A DNA stretch of 64,000 nucleotides, from assembly GCF_003575965.1 (NCBI RefSeq), contig NZ_QWJJ01000013.1, positions 88,359-152,358 on the forward strand. Reading direction: 5' to 3'. This stretch comes from Pseudooceanicola sediminis. GTDB taxonomy: Bacteria; Pseudomonadota; Alphaproteobacteria; Rhodobacterales; Rhodobacteraceae. Position 1 is the stretch's first letter. Each line of letters begins with the position of its first letter. Both the position numbers and the translations under genes were made by a program. Positions 17,253-25,867 of the stretch are shown here, in pieces. The notes under the pieces were generated by a model that worked only from the letters and a program-made list of their open reading frames with translations, did not search any database and was not told the DNA's origin.

Positions 17253-19253
17253 TCATTCGAATTCCATGATCACTTCGTCAACGGCCAGGCTGTCACCGGC
17301 GGTGGCGTTGATCTTGCTCACCACGCCCTTCTTTTCGGCGCGCAGGATGTTTTCCATCTTCATCGCCTCGATAGTGCATAGTGCCTGGCCTTCGTGTACC
17401 TCCTGCCCCTCTTCCACATCCAGTTTGACGACCAGACCGGGCATCGGGCAAAGCAGCAGCTTGGATGTATCGGGCGCAACCTTTTCAGGCATCAGGGCCG
17501 CCAGCGCCGCCTGCCGTGGATTGCGCACATGCACCTTGATGTCGGCCCCCCGGCTGCGAATGCGGAATCCGCCCGAAATCTTGCCCACCTTCAGCACCAG
17601 CAGATCGTCATCGACCCTCATGTGCGCCAGCGTATCGCCCGGGGTCCATGCTCCTTCGACGCGGTGACTGGTTCCATCTGCGAAAAGGATCGTCGCACCA
17701 GCGGTATCGGCCTGCACCGTCAGCTCGAATTTTTCGCCTTGCAGCGACACCACCCAATCGTCACCGACCTTGCGTTCGTGGTTGTCCATCCGGCCCGAGA
17801 TCCGCGCCCGGCGAATTTCGCCCACCCGGTGCATGGCGGCGCAGCTGGCCGCGATGCGGCGCAGGGTTTCACCGGGCAGCGTCACCCCTTCGAAACCATC
17901 CGGCCACTCTTCGGCGATGAAAGCGGTCGTCATCGTGCCACTTACGAACTTGGGATGATCCATGACCGCCGCCAGGAAAGGCAGGTTGTGGCCGATACCC
18001 TCGACTTCGAAACTGTCCAGCGCAACCCGCATCGCCTCGATTGCTTCGCCCCGCGTCGGCGCCCAGGTGCACAACTTGGCGATCATCGGGTCATAGTACA
18101 TGCTGATTTCGCCGCCCTCGAAGACGCCGGTGTCGTTGCGCACGACATGCGCGGCATCCGCGACCTCCGACGGCGGTCGATAACGGGTCAACCGGCCGAT
18201 GGATGGCAGGAAACCGCGATAGGGGTCCTCGGCATAAAGACGGTTTTCGATGGCCCAGCCCGTCAGCGTAATGTCGTCCTGAGTGATGCTGAGCGGTTCG
18301 CCATTCGCAATCCGGATCATCTGTTCCACCAGATCCACACCCGTGATCAGTTCCGTCACCGGATGTTCGACCTGCAAGCGGGTGTTCATCTCAAGGAAAA
18401 AGAAATTCTTGTCCCCATCCACGATGAATTCCACTGTCCCCGCGCTGGCGTATCCCACGGCCTTTGCCAGTGAAACAGCCTGTTCCCCCATGGCGCGGCG
18501 CGTTGCCTCGTCCAGGAAGGGGCTTGGCGCCTCTTCGACAACTTTCTGATTGCGACGCTGGATCGAACACTCCCGCTCCCCCAGGTAGACGCCGTTGCCA
18601 TGCGCATCGCACAGCACCTGGATCTCGATATGGCGGGGTTGCGTGACGAATTTCTCGATAAAGATCCTGTCATCGCCAAAGGAATTCGCGGCCTCGTTCT
18701 TGGACGATTGAAAGCCCTGACGGGCTTCGTCATCGTTCCAGGCGATCCGCATCCCCTTGCCGCCACCGCCGGCGCTGGCCTTGATCATCACCGGATAACC
18801 GACCTCTGCCGAAATCTTCACGGCCTCATCGGCATCGGCGATCAACCCCATATATCCCGGAACGGTACTGACACCTGCCTCCTTCGCGATCTTCTTTGAG
18901 GTGATCTTGTCCCCCATCGCCTCGATCGCCTTGACCGGCGGTCCGATAAAGGCAACGCCCGCCGCCTCGAGAGCCTGCGCGAATTTCGGATTTTCCGACA
19001 GGAAGCCATAGCCCGGATGCACGGCCTCGGCCCCGGATGACCGGATCGCCTCCATGACCTTGTCGATGACGATGTAGGATTGGTTGGCGGGTGCCGGTCC
19101 GATATGCACGGCCTCGTCCGCCATTTCGACATGCAGCGCGTTTCGATCCGCGTCGGAATAGATCGCAACAGTCGCGATTCCCATCTTGCGCGCTGTCTTG
19201 ATGACCCGGCAGGCGATCTCTCCCCGGTTCGCGATCAGGATCTTATTGAACAT
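17253..19253 (-). CDS. pccA: Propionyl-CoA carboxylase alpha subunit (biotin carboxylase and carrier)
   Basis: The 666-residue subunit carboxylates its own biotin using ATP and bicarbonate, and PccB then transfers the carboxyl group to propionyl-CoA. Residues 1-450 form the biotin carboxylase with ATP-grasp elements (KASAGGGGKGMR near 165, EMNTRLQVEHPVTE near 290). A linker (BT) domain follows, and the C-terminal biotinyl domain carries EAMKMEN with the biotinylated Lys at about 632. The ATG at 19253 gives MFNKILIANRGEIACRV, the usual start. In this window it is separated from pccB by about 2.2 kb with four small genes. Confidence 0.97.
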   Translation of the reverse strand: MFNKILIANRGEIACRVIKTARKMGIATVAIYSDADRNALHVEMADEAVHIGPAPANQSYIVIDKVMEAIRSSGAEAVHPGYGFLSENPKFAQALEAAGVAFIGPPVKAIEAMGDKITSKKIAKEAGVSTVPGYMGLIADADEAVKISAEVGYPVMIKASAGGGGKGMRIAWNDDEARQGFQSSKNEAANSFGDDRIFIEKFVTQPRHIEIQVLCDAHGNGVYLGERECSIQRRNQKVVEEAPSPFLDEATRRAMGEQAVSLAKAVGYASAGTVEFIVDGDKNFFFLEMNTRLQVEHPVTELITGVDLVEQMIRIANGEPLSITQDDITLTGWAIENRLYAEDPYRGFLPSIGRLTRYRPPSEVADAAHVVRNDTGVFEGGEISMYYDPMIAKLCTWAPTRGEAIEAMRVALDSFEVEGIGHNLPFLAAVMDHPKFVSGTMTTAFIAEEWPDGFEGVTLPGETLRRIAASCAAMHRVGEIRRARISGRMDNHERKVGDDWVVSLQGEKFELTVQADTAGATILFADGTSHRVEGAWTPGDTLAHMRVDDDLLVLKVGKISGGFRIRSRGADIKVHVRNPRQAALAALMPEKVAPDTSKLLLCPMPGLVVKLDVEEGQEVHEGQALCTIEAMKMENILRAEKKGVVSKINATAGDSLAVDEVIMEFE

Positions 19254-19315
19254 TCGTGCCCCTCTTCCCGGATGCCATTGGTGCCCTGTTGCCGCTGGCG
19301 GCAGGCGTCGGGCAC

Positions 19316-19351
19316 AAAAAAACCCTCGCTGCGGCCAGACCGCTGCGAGGG
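19316..19351 (-). terminator. Rho-independent terminator after the 68-residue lipoprotein gene
   Basis: On the minus strand a 12-bp stem with one mismatch (CCCTCGCAGCGG pairing with CCGCAGCGAGGG around a five-base loop) is followed by seven T residues. It lies 58 bp past the stop of the small lipoprotein gene and 63 bp before the pccA start, so pccA probably has its own promoter or depends on read-through. Confidence 0.85.
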
Positions 19352-19408
19352 GTATTGTCATAACTGTCGCGCCCGCCGGGAACGGCGGCGCGAAGGCGCG
19401 CTAGGCGA

Positions 19409-19615
19409 TTAGTTGCAGGAGCGCGGGTTCGACTGGCAATATGCCACGTTCGCTGCAGCACCGACCAGTGCGCCGGTCCCCATGCTGCCACCCGTGGCTG
19501 CTGCACCGCCAACACCGACTGCGCCACCGACCAAGGCTTGTTCGCCCATGGTTTGGCCGCAAGCGGCGAGTGCGGCACAAACGAGGCCGACCGAGATCCA
19601 TTTTTTGCTGAGCAT
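19409..19615 (-). CDS. Small lipoprotein, Gly/Ala-rich (68 residues)
   Basis: The protein starts MLSKKWISVGLVCAALAACGQ, a lipoprotein signal with lipobox LAAC and the lipidated Cys at 19. The mature part is a Gly/Ala-rich stretch (GGAVGVGGAAATGGSMGTGALVG) resembling a glycine zipper, ending with two Cys (AYCQSNPRSCN) that could form a disulfide. It is likely anchored in the inner or outer membrane. A strong terminator follows. Its position within the propionyl-CoA region is the only functional hint, and homologous placement in other genomes was not checked. Confidence 0.75.
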   Translation of the reverse strand: MLSKKWISVGLVCAALAACGQTMGEQALVGGAVGVGGAAATGGSMGTGALVGAAANVAYCQSNPRSCN

Positions 19616-20045
19616 GACATACTTCCTTTGTGTTGATCGCTACTGGACAAGCAAACGCACGACAGGCCTTGCGGTTCCACCCCATTGCACAGGTAGGTCA
19701 GGCGTGCCGGCGGGAATTCGCCCAGAGCGGGCAGCAACACACCAGCGCAGCCACCCATCCTAGCATTCAAAAGGTCGAACACCTTCGCCTGCGCAACGAT
19801 TGGTCGCGCCTGCCCGCGCCGCGCGCCAAGGACCGCGCGCGAAAAAGCGGGCGGCCGCATTTTGGGGATGCGTGGCCGCCCGTCAGGGGAAGGGGTCGTG
19901 TATTGACACACACCGCGCCCGGCGAAGTGATCCGGCAGCGCAGCAAGATCGATGCTGCGATGATCAGACGCCTGCGAAAAGCCTTTCATGGCTTGCCCGC
20001 CCGTCTGAGCCGAGTTTCGCGCAAGATCGGTGTGCATCAGCCAGA
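19616..20045. other. Intergenic stretch of 430 bp, no gene supported
   Basis: Between two minus-strand small genes. The left part should hold the promoter of the 68-residue lipoprotein gene. A terminator-like hairpin lies at 19842-19882. Open frames crossing the stretch on both strands look like shadows: atypical composition, no ribosome site, overlap with better genes. I see no RNA gene. Confidence 0.5.
19842..19882 (-). terminator. Terminator downstream of the 119-residue protein gene
   Basis: On the minus strand a nine-base perfect stem (CGGGCGGCC with GGCCGCCCG), extended by an inner four-pair helix after a small bulge, is followed by GCTTTTTC. It lies about 160 bp beyond the stop of the gene ending at 20046. 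Confidence 0.7.
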
Positions 20046-20405
20046 TCACGCCCAATCGTCCTCTTCGAACGCACCGGGAAAGGACAGTCGCGCGGCCGCT
20101 TCGTCGATGACCAGCAGCGCTTCGTAGCTTTCCGGATCGAAGGGATCTTCGGCGGGCAGAACTTCTCGGCCGAACAACCACGACAAGCGCCCTGCATCCA
20201 GGTTGCCCCGCTCGAACGGTTGATCGCCAAATTGCTGCCACAAGGCTTCCATGAAGCCTTCGTCGGCACGCCGGTCAGGTGCGCGTCGGTCTCGGTAACG
20301 TTCGCGCTTGATCAGGGGTGTCGCCCCTTTGGGATTGGCACGTCGCACGACAAACTGGAAATCCGTCCCCGGCAAACGCCCGGGAAACCCGCGATGCTTC
20401 AGCAT
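20046..20405 (-). CDS. Uncharacterised 119-residue protein in the propionyl-CoA locus
   Basis: A soluble, highly charged protein with no signal peptide or membrane span. It begins MLKHRGFPGRLPGTDFQFVVRR and has a very basic segment (LIKRERYRDRRAPDRRADE, residues 32-50) followed by an acidic C-terminal half (LPAEDPFDPESYEALLVIDE). I do not recognise a domain. A Shine-Dalgarno-like GGAGGGGAG sits upstream of the ATG, supporting translation. It lies between pccB and pccA on the same strand. Confidence 0.7.
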   Translation of the reverse strand: MLKHRGFPGRLPGTDFQFVVRRANPKGATPLIKRERYRDRRAPDRRADEGFMEALWQQFGDQPFERGNLDAGRLSWLFGREVLPAEDPFDPESYEALLVIDEAAARLSFPGAFEEDDWA

Positions 20406-20513
20406 GATTGCTCCCCTCCTTGGCGAAACCCAGTCAGGAAGGCATCAGCCGGGCCCGCGGCAAGGGGCAGGCCCGACGTCAGTAGTGAGCTGCGCTGGAC
20501 AGCGCAGGCCGGC

Positions 20514-20654
20514 TTACTTGTACTTGCCGGTGTAGACGGGCTCGACCGAAATTGGTTCCGGCGCCACGACGACGTAGTCGGGTTCAGGTTTCGCGCAGGC
20601 GGACATGGTCGTGACAACGCCAACCGCGAGGAAGAAGGGGATACTCTTGAACAT
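20514..20654 (-). CDS. Very small lipoprotein (46 residues)
   Basis: A short gene encoding MFKSIPFFLAVGVVTTMSAC followed by AKPEPDYVVVAPEPISVEPV and YTGKYK. The first 20 residues are a lipoprotein signal with Cys20 in the MSAC lipobox, and the mature peptide is only 27 residues, rich in Pro, Glu and Val. GGAG lies seven bases before the ATG, the codon use is normal, and the frame closes cleanly. A perfect eight-base hairpin (CTGCGCTG/CAGCGCAG, 20490-20507) just past the stop may end the transcript, although no T-run follows. Function unknown. Confidence 0.75.
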   Translation of the reverse strand: MFKSIPFFLAVGVVTTMSACAKPEPDYVVVAPEPISVEPVYTGKYK

Positions 20655-20988
20655 ATGGGTCTCCTGTTTTGCCTGTTGCCTCCGGCAGGCTTCTTGAATC
20701 CCTTGTCGCCGGCGGCATTTGAAGGGACCGCATTTGCGGCCCCCGAGGAGATGATAGCGCAGAGGCGCGTCATTTTGTACTTACTCCGTGCGGAGCGGCC
20801 TGAAAGTGATGGAAAAACCGCAGGCTTTTCAGACATCGCTTTCCGCCGCGCAACATATTGTGGTTTCGAAAGAAACGCCTCCAGATGAAGAGCCCTTGGC
20901 GGCAACATCGCAGGCGCGCGAAAAAAATTCTGTAACACCGTCTTCACAGGGGCGGAAACCGGGATTTGCGGGGCACAGGCGGAAATCC
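20655..20988. other. Intergenic stretch of 334 bp, no gene supported
   Basis: This stretch lies upstream of the 46-residue lipoprotein gene and downstream of the gene ending at 20989, both on the minus strand. It is less GC-rich than its surroundings and contains A-rich runs (GCGAAAAAAATTCTG at about 20918), fitting a promoter zone. A plus-strand frame from about 20812 is open but runs on into the antisense of pccB, so I treat it as a shadow. Confidence 0.4.
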
Positions 20989-21372
20989 TCAGGTGCATGC
21001 GCAGCCTCGCTCCCTGGCGCTCGGATCAAGGGCTGCATGGCGCAGCCAGCGGCCCTGATGCGCGCGACTTTCCAGCAAACGCTGCAAGCGGTGCAGCGTG
21101 GCCTCGGTGGGCGCTGCGCCATCGATGCGGCCCCCCGCAATGATGCACACGCCGCCCGTGCGCAACTCGACCCGCACGGCAGGAGAGAACCCCCGCACCC
21201 CCTGCAACCCCCGCCACATGTCCTGACGGACCTGATGGGCGACACGGGTCAGCGACACCGGGCCGGTGGTGGCGACCTCGGTCCTGGCCTCGAGATCAAA
21301 TTGCACCGGCAGGCGCCGTGTCACGGTGACGGCCTCCGCCTCCCTCAACCTGTGCCAAACATTGCGCGGCAT
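20989..21372 (-). CDS. Uncharacterised 127-residue protein downstream of pccB
   Basis: The protein begins MPRNVWHRLREAEAVTVTRR and is soluble and Arg-rich. A beta-rich middle (AVRVELRTGGVCIIAGGRIDGAAPTEA) is followed by a helical segment (ATLHRLQRLLESRAHQGRW). No known domain is recognised. The ATG at 21372 is preceded by AAAGGA; the longer frame from 21423 would overlap the pccB stop. It follows pccB by 47 bp on the same strand and is probably co-transcribed with it. Confidence 0.65.
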   Translation of the reverse strand: MPRNVWHRLREAEAVTVTRRLPVQFDLEARTEVATTGPVSLTRVAHQVRQDMWRGLQGVRGFSPAVRVELRTGGVCIIAGGRIDGAAPTEATLHRLQRLLESRAHQGRWLRHAALDPSARERGCACT

Positions 21373-21419
21373 CTGTCGTTTCGTCCTTTCACTGACTGGA
21401 TGCGTACCGGCCCCTGCTC

Positions 21420-22952
21420 TCAAAGCGGGATGTTGTCGTGTTTTTTCCAGGGGTTCGCCAATTTCTTGTTGCGCAGACTGGCGAACGCTCGGCTGACACG
21501 TCGGCGGGTTGACCTGGGCTGGATGACCTCGTCGATGAACCCCCGCTCGGCGGCGACAAACGGATTGGCAAACCGCGCCTCGTATTCGGCAGCATGGGCC
21601 GCAATCTTTTCGGCATCCCCCAGGTCTGCGCGATGAATGATCTCGGTCGCGCCCTTCGCCCCCATCACCGCGATCTCCGCTGTCGGCCAGGCATAGTTGA
21701 AATCGCCCCGCAGGTGCTTTGACGACATCACGTCATAGGCACCGCCATAGGCTTTGCGCGTGATCACGGTCACTTTCGGTACCGTCGCCTCGCCGTAGGC
21801 GAACAACAGCTTTGCACCGTGCTTGATGACCCCGCCGAATTCCTGGCTGGTGCCCGGCAGAAAGCCCGGAACATCGACAAAAGTCAGGATCGGAATTTCA
21901 AACGCATCGCAAAACCGCACAAAGCGCGCCGCTTTTCGTGAACTGTCGATGTCCAGGCATCCAGCCAGCACCATCGGCTGGTTTGCCACGACCCCCACGG
22001 TCTGCCCCTCGAGACGGATAAAACCCGTGATGATATTCTTGGCAAATTCCTCCTGAATCTCGTAAAAATCCGCCTCATCCGCGACCTTCAGGATCAGTTC
22101 CTTCATATCGTAGGGCGTATTGGCGTTTTCCGGGATCAGGGTATCCAGGCTGTTTTCGATCCGGTTCACGTCGTCGAAGAACGGGCGCACCGGCGGTTTT
22201 TCCCGGTTGTTCAGCGGCAGAAAGTCCACCAGGCGGCGGACCTCGGCCAACGCTTCGACGTCGTTTTCAAAAGCGCCGTCGGCAACCGAGCTTTTACGGG
22301 TGTGCGTCGAGGCCCCGCCAAGCTCCTCTGCCGTCACAACCTCGTTCGTGACGGTCTTGACCACATCCGGCCCGGTCACGAACATGTAGGAACTGTCTTT
22401 CACCATGAAGATGAAGTCGGTCATCGCCGGGCTGTAAACCGCGCCACCCGCACAAGGGCCCATGATGACGCTGATCTGCGGTACGACACCACTTGCCATC
22501 ACGTTGCGCTGGAACACGTCCGCGTAACCGGCAAGCGAGGCGACGCCTTCCTGGATCCGCGCGCCCCCGGAATCGTTCAGCCCAATGACCGGTGCACCAT
22601 TCTGCACCGCCATATCCATGATCTTGCAGATTTTCTGGGCGTGGGTCTCCGAAAGCGATCCACCGAATACTGTAAAATCCTGACTGAAGACATAGACCAT
22701 GCGGCCGTTGATCGTTCCCCAGCCCGTGACGACACCATCCCCGTAAGGCCGTTGCTTTTCCATGCCGAAATCGGTGCAGCGGTGCGCGACAAACATGTCA
22801 AATTCCTCAAAGCTGCCGTCATCAAGCAGCAGGTCGATCCTCTCGCGCGCGGTCAGCTTGCCTTTCGAGTGCTGGGCCGCGATGCGGGCTTCGCCCCCGC
22901 CGAGACGCGCCGTATCGCGCCGCGCCGTCAGCTCCTGGAGAATGTCCTTCAT
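21420..22952 (-). CDS. pccB: Propionyl-CoA carboxylase beta subunit (carboxyltransferase)
   Basis: PccB transfers the carboxyl group from biotin on PccA to propionyl-CoA, forming methylmalonyl-CoA. The 510 residues contain the two crotonase-like carboxyltransferase halves. Oxyanion-hole Gly pairs appear in [11 protein letters not shown] (N-half) and [12 protein letters not shown], and in the C-half in [12 protein letters not shown] and the [14 protein letters not shown] stretch. GGGAGG precedes the ATG at 22952. The upstream region holds several TTTGCA-type sequences expected for PccR control. Confidence 0.97.
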   Translation of the reverse strand: MKDILQELTARRDTARLGGGEARIAAQHSKGKLTARERIDLLLDDGSFEEFDMFVAHRCTDFGMEKQRPYGDGVVTGWGTINGRMVYVFSQDFTVFGGSLSETHAQKICKIMDMAVQNGAPVIGLNDSGGARIQEGVASLAGYADVFQRNVMASGVVPQISVIMGPCAGGAVYSPAMTDFIFMVKDSSYMFVTGPDVVKTVTNEVVTAEELGGASTHTRKSSVADGAFENDVEALAEVRRLVDFLPLNNREKPPVRPFFDDVNRIENSLDTLIPENANTPYDMKELILKVADEADFYEIQEEFAKNIITGFIRLEGQTVGVVANQPMVLAGCLDIDSSRKAARFVRFCDAFEIPILTFVDVPGFLPGTSQEFGGVIKHGAKLLFAYGEATVPKVTVITRKAYGGAYDVMSSKHLRGDFNYAWPTAEIAVMGAKGATEIIHRADLGDAEKIAAHAAEYEARFANPFVAAERGFIDEVIQPRSTRRRVSRAFASLRNKKLANPWKKHDNIPL

Positions 22953-23051
22953 ATTCGCCTCCCGATCTTGGCCATCACCTTGGCCGACGCCTTCGCGCCG
23001 ACCGTGCTGCCGAACCATAGGCGCAGACAAGGGCGCAAACAAAGAGAAATT

Positions 23052-23107
23052 GGGCAAATTTGCAAACCCTTGACAAACCCTGAACTGCAAATTGCAAAAC
23101 TGCAAAC
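23052..23107. promoter_or_regulatory. Probable PccR (ScfR) binding region upstream of pccB
   Basis: The AT-rich gap between pccB and the divergent MFS gene contains TTTGCAAA at 23059-23066 inside GGCAAATTTGCAAA, a degenerate TTGACAAA at 23070-23077, and TGCAAATTGCAAAACTGCAAA at 23086-23106. PccR of Rhodobacter sphaeroides is reported to recognise TTTGCAAA pairs separated by four bases. Here the second half-site is degenerate and the spacing differs, so binding is likely but the exact operator is uncertain. Confidence 0.65.
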
Positions 23108-23157
23108 TACATGCAACCCACATGGACATGCGCGTTTCATGCGCTTAGCAGAAGCCT

Positions 23158-24366
23158 ATGACACAACCTATTGGCAAGCGACCCCGGCGAACGCCACCAC
23201 ACCTCACGACGCTCATCATGCTCGCGGGGGTTTCCGCCATGACGATGAACGTGTTCCTGCCGTCGCTGCCGCACATCGCAGATCATTTCGGCACTGATTA
23301 CAAGTTGGTGCAGCTTTCGGTCGCCTCCTATCTTGCTGCCAGCGGTTTCTTGCAATTGTTCATCGGCCCTCTGGCCGACAAGTACGGGCGTCGCCCCATC
23401 CTGCTGATCGGCCTGGCCGTCTTTCTTGTTGCAACACTCGGCTGCCTGATGGCGGACAATTTTGCGACCTTCATCGCCTTTCGCGTCCTGCAATCCTCGG
23501 TCGCCTGCGGCATGGCGCTTTCGCGTGCCATCGTTCGCGACATGTACAAGGGTGATCGTTCGGCGGCGGTGATGGGGTACGTCACCATGGGCATGTCCAT
23601 GGTCCCGATGTTTGCACCAGTCGTTGGCGGCGTTCTGGATCAATATTTCGGCTGGCAGGCCTCCTTCTGGTTGCTGTTCGCGGGTGGGGCGATGATCTTC
23701 GCGATCAGCTGGGTCGACCTGGGTGAAACGGCTGCACCCAGCGACCTGTCGATCCTGCGTCAGTTTGCCGAATACCCCGAGCTGTTCAAATCCCCCCGGT
23801 TCTGGGGCTACTGCATGGCGGCGGCGCTTTCCTCGGGGGCCTTTTTTGCCTACCTCGGTGGCGGCCCATTTGTCGCGACCGAAGTTTTCGCCCTCAGCCC
23901 GGCGCAATTCGGCATGTTCAACGCTGCGGCCGGCATCGGGTACTTTGCCGGAAACTGGTTCACCGGCCTGAATGCCGCCCGCGTCGGCATGAACCGGATG
24001 ATCCTGATCGGCTCGATGCTGATCGCGGGAGGCATGATCGTCTCGCTCATCCTTTCCACGCTTGAGATCGGCAGCCATTACGCCTTTTTCGGTACGATGA
24101 TCTTTGTGGGCCTTGGCAATGGCATGACGATCCCTTGCGCCAATGCTGGGATGCTGTCAGTCCGCCCGCACCTTGCAGGCACCGCCTCGGGCCTCGGCGG
24201 GGCCATGATGATCGGCGGCGGCGCAGCTCTGTCGGCCCTGGCCGGCGCGCTGCTCAGCCCGGCGTCGGGTGCCACGCCACTGATCTGGATCATGATGCTC
24301 TGTGGTATTGCCGGGGGCGTCGCCATCCTGGCCGTAATGCACCGTGAGCGCCGGATCATGACGTGA
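23158..24366 (+). CDS. Bcr/CflA-type MFS drug transporter
   Basis: A 402-residue major facilitator with 12 predicted spans, of the 12-TM drug:proton antiporter group (Bcr/CflA). The loop 2-3 motif A appears as GPLADKYGRRPILLIGL (about 65-81), and motif C as MGMSMVPMFAPVVGGVLDQ (about 142-160). It opens with a short basic N-terminus before LIMLAGVSAMTMNVFLPSLP. It stands between pccB and pccR, which are normally adjacent and divergent in relatives, so it looks like an insertion into the regulatory region. It may itself be under PccR control. The substrate is unknown. Confidence 0.9.
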   Translation: MTQPIGKRPRRTPPHLTTLIMLAGVSAMTMNVFLPSLPHIADHFGTDYKLVQLSVASYLAASGFLQLFIGPLADKYGRRPILLIGLAVFLVATLGCLMADNFATFIAFRVLQSSVACGMALSRAIVRDMYKGDRSAAVMGYVTMGMSMVPMFAPVVGGVLDQYFGWQASFWLLFAGGAMIFAISWVDLGETAAPSDLSILRQFAEYPELFKSPRFWGYCMAAALSSGAFFAYLGGGPFVATEVFALSPAQFGMFNAAAGIGYFAGNWFTGLNAARVGMNRMILIGSMLIAGGMIVSLILSTLEIGSHYAFFGTMIFVGLGNGMTIPCANAGMLSVRPHLAGTASGLGGAMMIGGGAALSALAGALLSPASGATPLIWIMMLCGIAGGVAILAVMHRERRIMT

Positions 24367-24412
24367 AATCGCGGCAGTTTTGCCGCTCCGGGTTACCGCT
24401 TGTTAACCACGA

Positions 24413-24452
24413 TTTGCAAAGTTAGCTTCGACGCAGGCAAAACTGCAAATCG
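24413..24452. promoter_or_regulatory. TTTGCAAA-type sites in front of pccR
   Basis: TTTGCAAA occurs perfectly at 24413-24420, and GCAAAACTGCAAAT follows at 24438-24451, close to the pccR start at 24467. These match the half-site of the PccR motif and suggest autoregulation. A second hairpin-like GGCAGTTTTGCC lies at 24373-24384. The matching sites on the other side of the MFS gene (23052-23107) suggest one original control region that was split. Confidence 0.55.
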
Positions 24453-24466
24453 CTGACAGGTGGGGA

Positions 24467-25867
24467 ATGGCCGCACAGAAACTCTATGCTGGCGCCAAGT
24501 TGCGTGAAATGCGGCAACGTCTGGCGCTGACACAAAAGGATTTCGCCACCAAGCTCGGCATTTCGCTGCCCTACCTGAACCAGATGGAAAACAACAACCG
24601 GCCGGTCTCGACCTCGGTCGTCTTGTCGTTGGCACAGGAGTTCGGGCTGGACGTGACCGAACTTTCGACTGGCGATAGCGAACGCCTGGTTTCCGACATG
24701 AAAGAAGCGATGGCCGACCCCGTGCTGGCGGACACGGCGCCCCTGATGGCTGATCTGCGGCTGACGGCATCGAATGCACCCAGCCTTGCGCGGGCGTTTC
24801 TGCACCTGCACCGGGCGTATCGGCAAACCCACGAACGCCTCGCCTCGCTTGACGAGGCATTGGGGAGAGAGGATTCGCGCAGCACGCCATCCCCGTGGGA
24901 CGAGGTGCGCGATTTCTTCCACTACTGCGACAATTACATTGATCCGGTCGATCGCGCGGCCGAACGCTTCGCCGCACCGGTGCGCAGCGAAAACAACCTG
25001 CGCGTACGTGCGGTTTCCGTCCTGGGCAACCTGGGTATCGACGTCGTATTTGCGGACATCCAGCACCTGCGCGTCTACGACCCGGCAGCGAAACGGCTGA
25101 CCCTTTCACTCCGCGCCACGCCGGAAACCCAGACCTTTCAGCTCTTGCTGCAAGTCGCGCTGCTGGAGCAGGACAAATTGCTCGAGGCAACGCTGGATCT
25201 TGCGCGGTTTCAGTCCGACACGGCCCGGTCCATAGCCAAGATCGGCCTGGCTAATTATTTTGCCGGTGCAGCAATGATGCCGTACACCCGCTTCCTGGCC
25301 AAGTCACAGGAGGTCCGACATGATCTCGAACGCCTCGCCATGCACTTCGGTGCATCGATCGAACAGGTCGCGCATCGGCTGTCGACGCTGCAACGACCTG
25401 GTGCCAAGGGTATTCCCTTCTTCTTTGTACGTGTGGATCAGGCCGGCACGATCACCAAACGCCATTCCGCGACGCGCCTGCAATTCGCGCGATTTGGCGG
25501 CGCATGCCCGCTTTGGAACGTGCATCGTGCCTTTGAAACACCGGGGCAATTCCTGCGCCAGCTTGCACAAACCCCCGACGGTGTCCGGTATGTCTCGCTG
25601 GCCCGCGACGTCAGCAAGGCAGGCGGTTCATTCGGCGCACCGGTACGCCGGTTTGCCATCGCTCTCGGCTGCGAGGTGGCCCACGCGGGTGCCCTGATCT
25701 ATGCCGACGGGTTGGACCTGACCAATCCAAAAGCCTTTGAGCCGATTGGTATTTCCTGCCGGATTTGCGAACGCGAACAGTGCCACCAGCGCTCCGTCCC
25801 ACCGCTGGAGCGCAAGCTCAGCATCAACGTGAACGCCCGCGGGACGCTACCGTACGAGGTCGGCTGA
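24467..25867 (+). CDS. pccR: Short-chain fatty acyl-CoA regulator PccR (ScfR family)
   Basis: A 466-residue XRE-type regulator of propionyl-CoA assimilation. An N-terminal helix-turn-helix (residues about 6-62, KLREMRQRLALTQKDFATKL then SLPYLNQMENNNRPVS) is joined to a long sensor region of the ScfR type. That region has an IrrE-like motif zone (FARFGGACPLWNVHRAFETP near 345-365) and a C-terminal Cys cluster ISCRICEREQC (about 431-441). In Rhodobacter PccR activates pccB and responds to the acyl-CoA state. Its location in the propionyl-CoA locus, though now one gene away from pccB, supports the name. The 3' end overlaps the convergent emrA-like gene by 21 bp. Confidence 0.9.
   Translation: MAAQKLYAGAKLREMRQRLALTQKDFATKLGISLPYLNQMENNNRPVSTSVVLSLAQEFGLDVTELSTGDSERLVSDMKEAMADPVLADTAPLMADLRLTASNAPSLARAFLHLHRAYRQTHERLASLDEALGREDSRSTPSPWDEVRDFFHYCDNYIDPVDRAAERFAAPVRSENNLRVRAVSVLGNLGIDVVFADIQHLRVYDPAAKRLTLSLRATPETQTFQLLLQVALLEQDKLLEATLDLARFQSDTARSIAKIGLANYFAGAAMMPYTRFLAKSQEVRHDLERLAMHFGASIEQVAHRLSTLQRPGAKGIPFFFVRVDQAGTITKRHSATRLQFARFGGACPLWNVHRAFETPGQFLRQLAQTPDGVRYVSLARDVSKAGGSFGAPVRRFAIALGCEVAHAGALIYADGLDLTNPKAFEPIGISCRICEREQCHQRSVPPLERKLSINVNARGTLPYEVG

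Noticed and set aside
19243-20241. 332-codon minus-strand frame across the small genes of the propionyl-CoA locus
   Set aside because: It is out of frame with the lipoprotein gene and the 119-residue gene, both of which have ribosome sites and sensible proteins; this frame has neither.
24373-24384. GGCAGTTTTGCC hairpin as terminator of the MFS transporter gene
   Set aside because: The stem is only four to five base pairs with no T-run after it; an operator role or chance is as likely.
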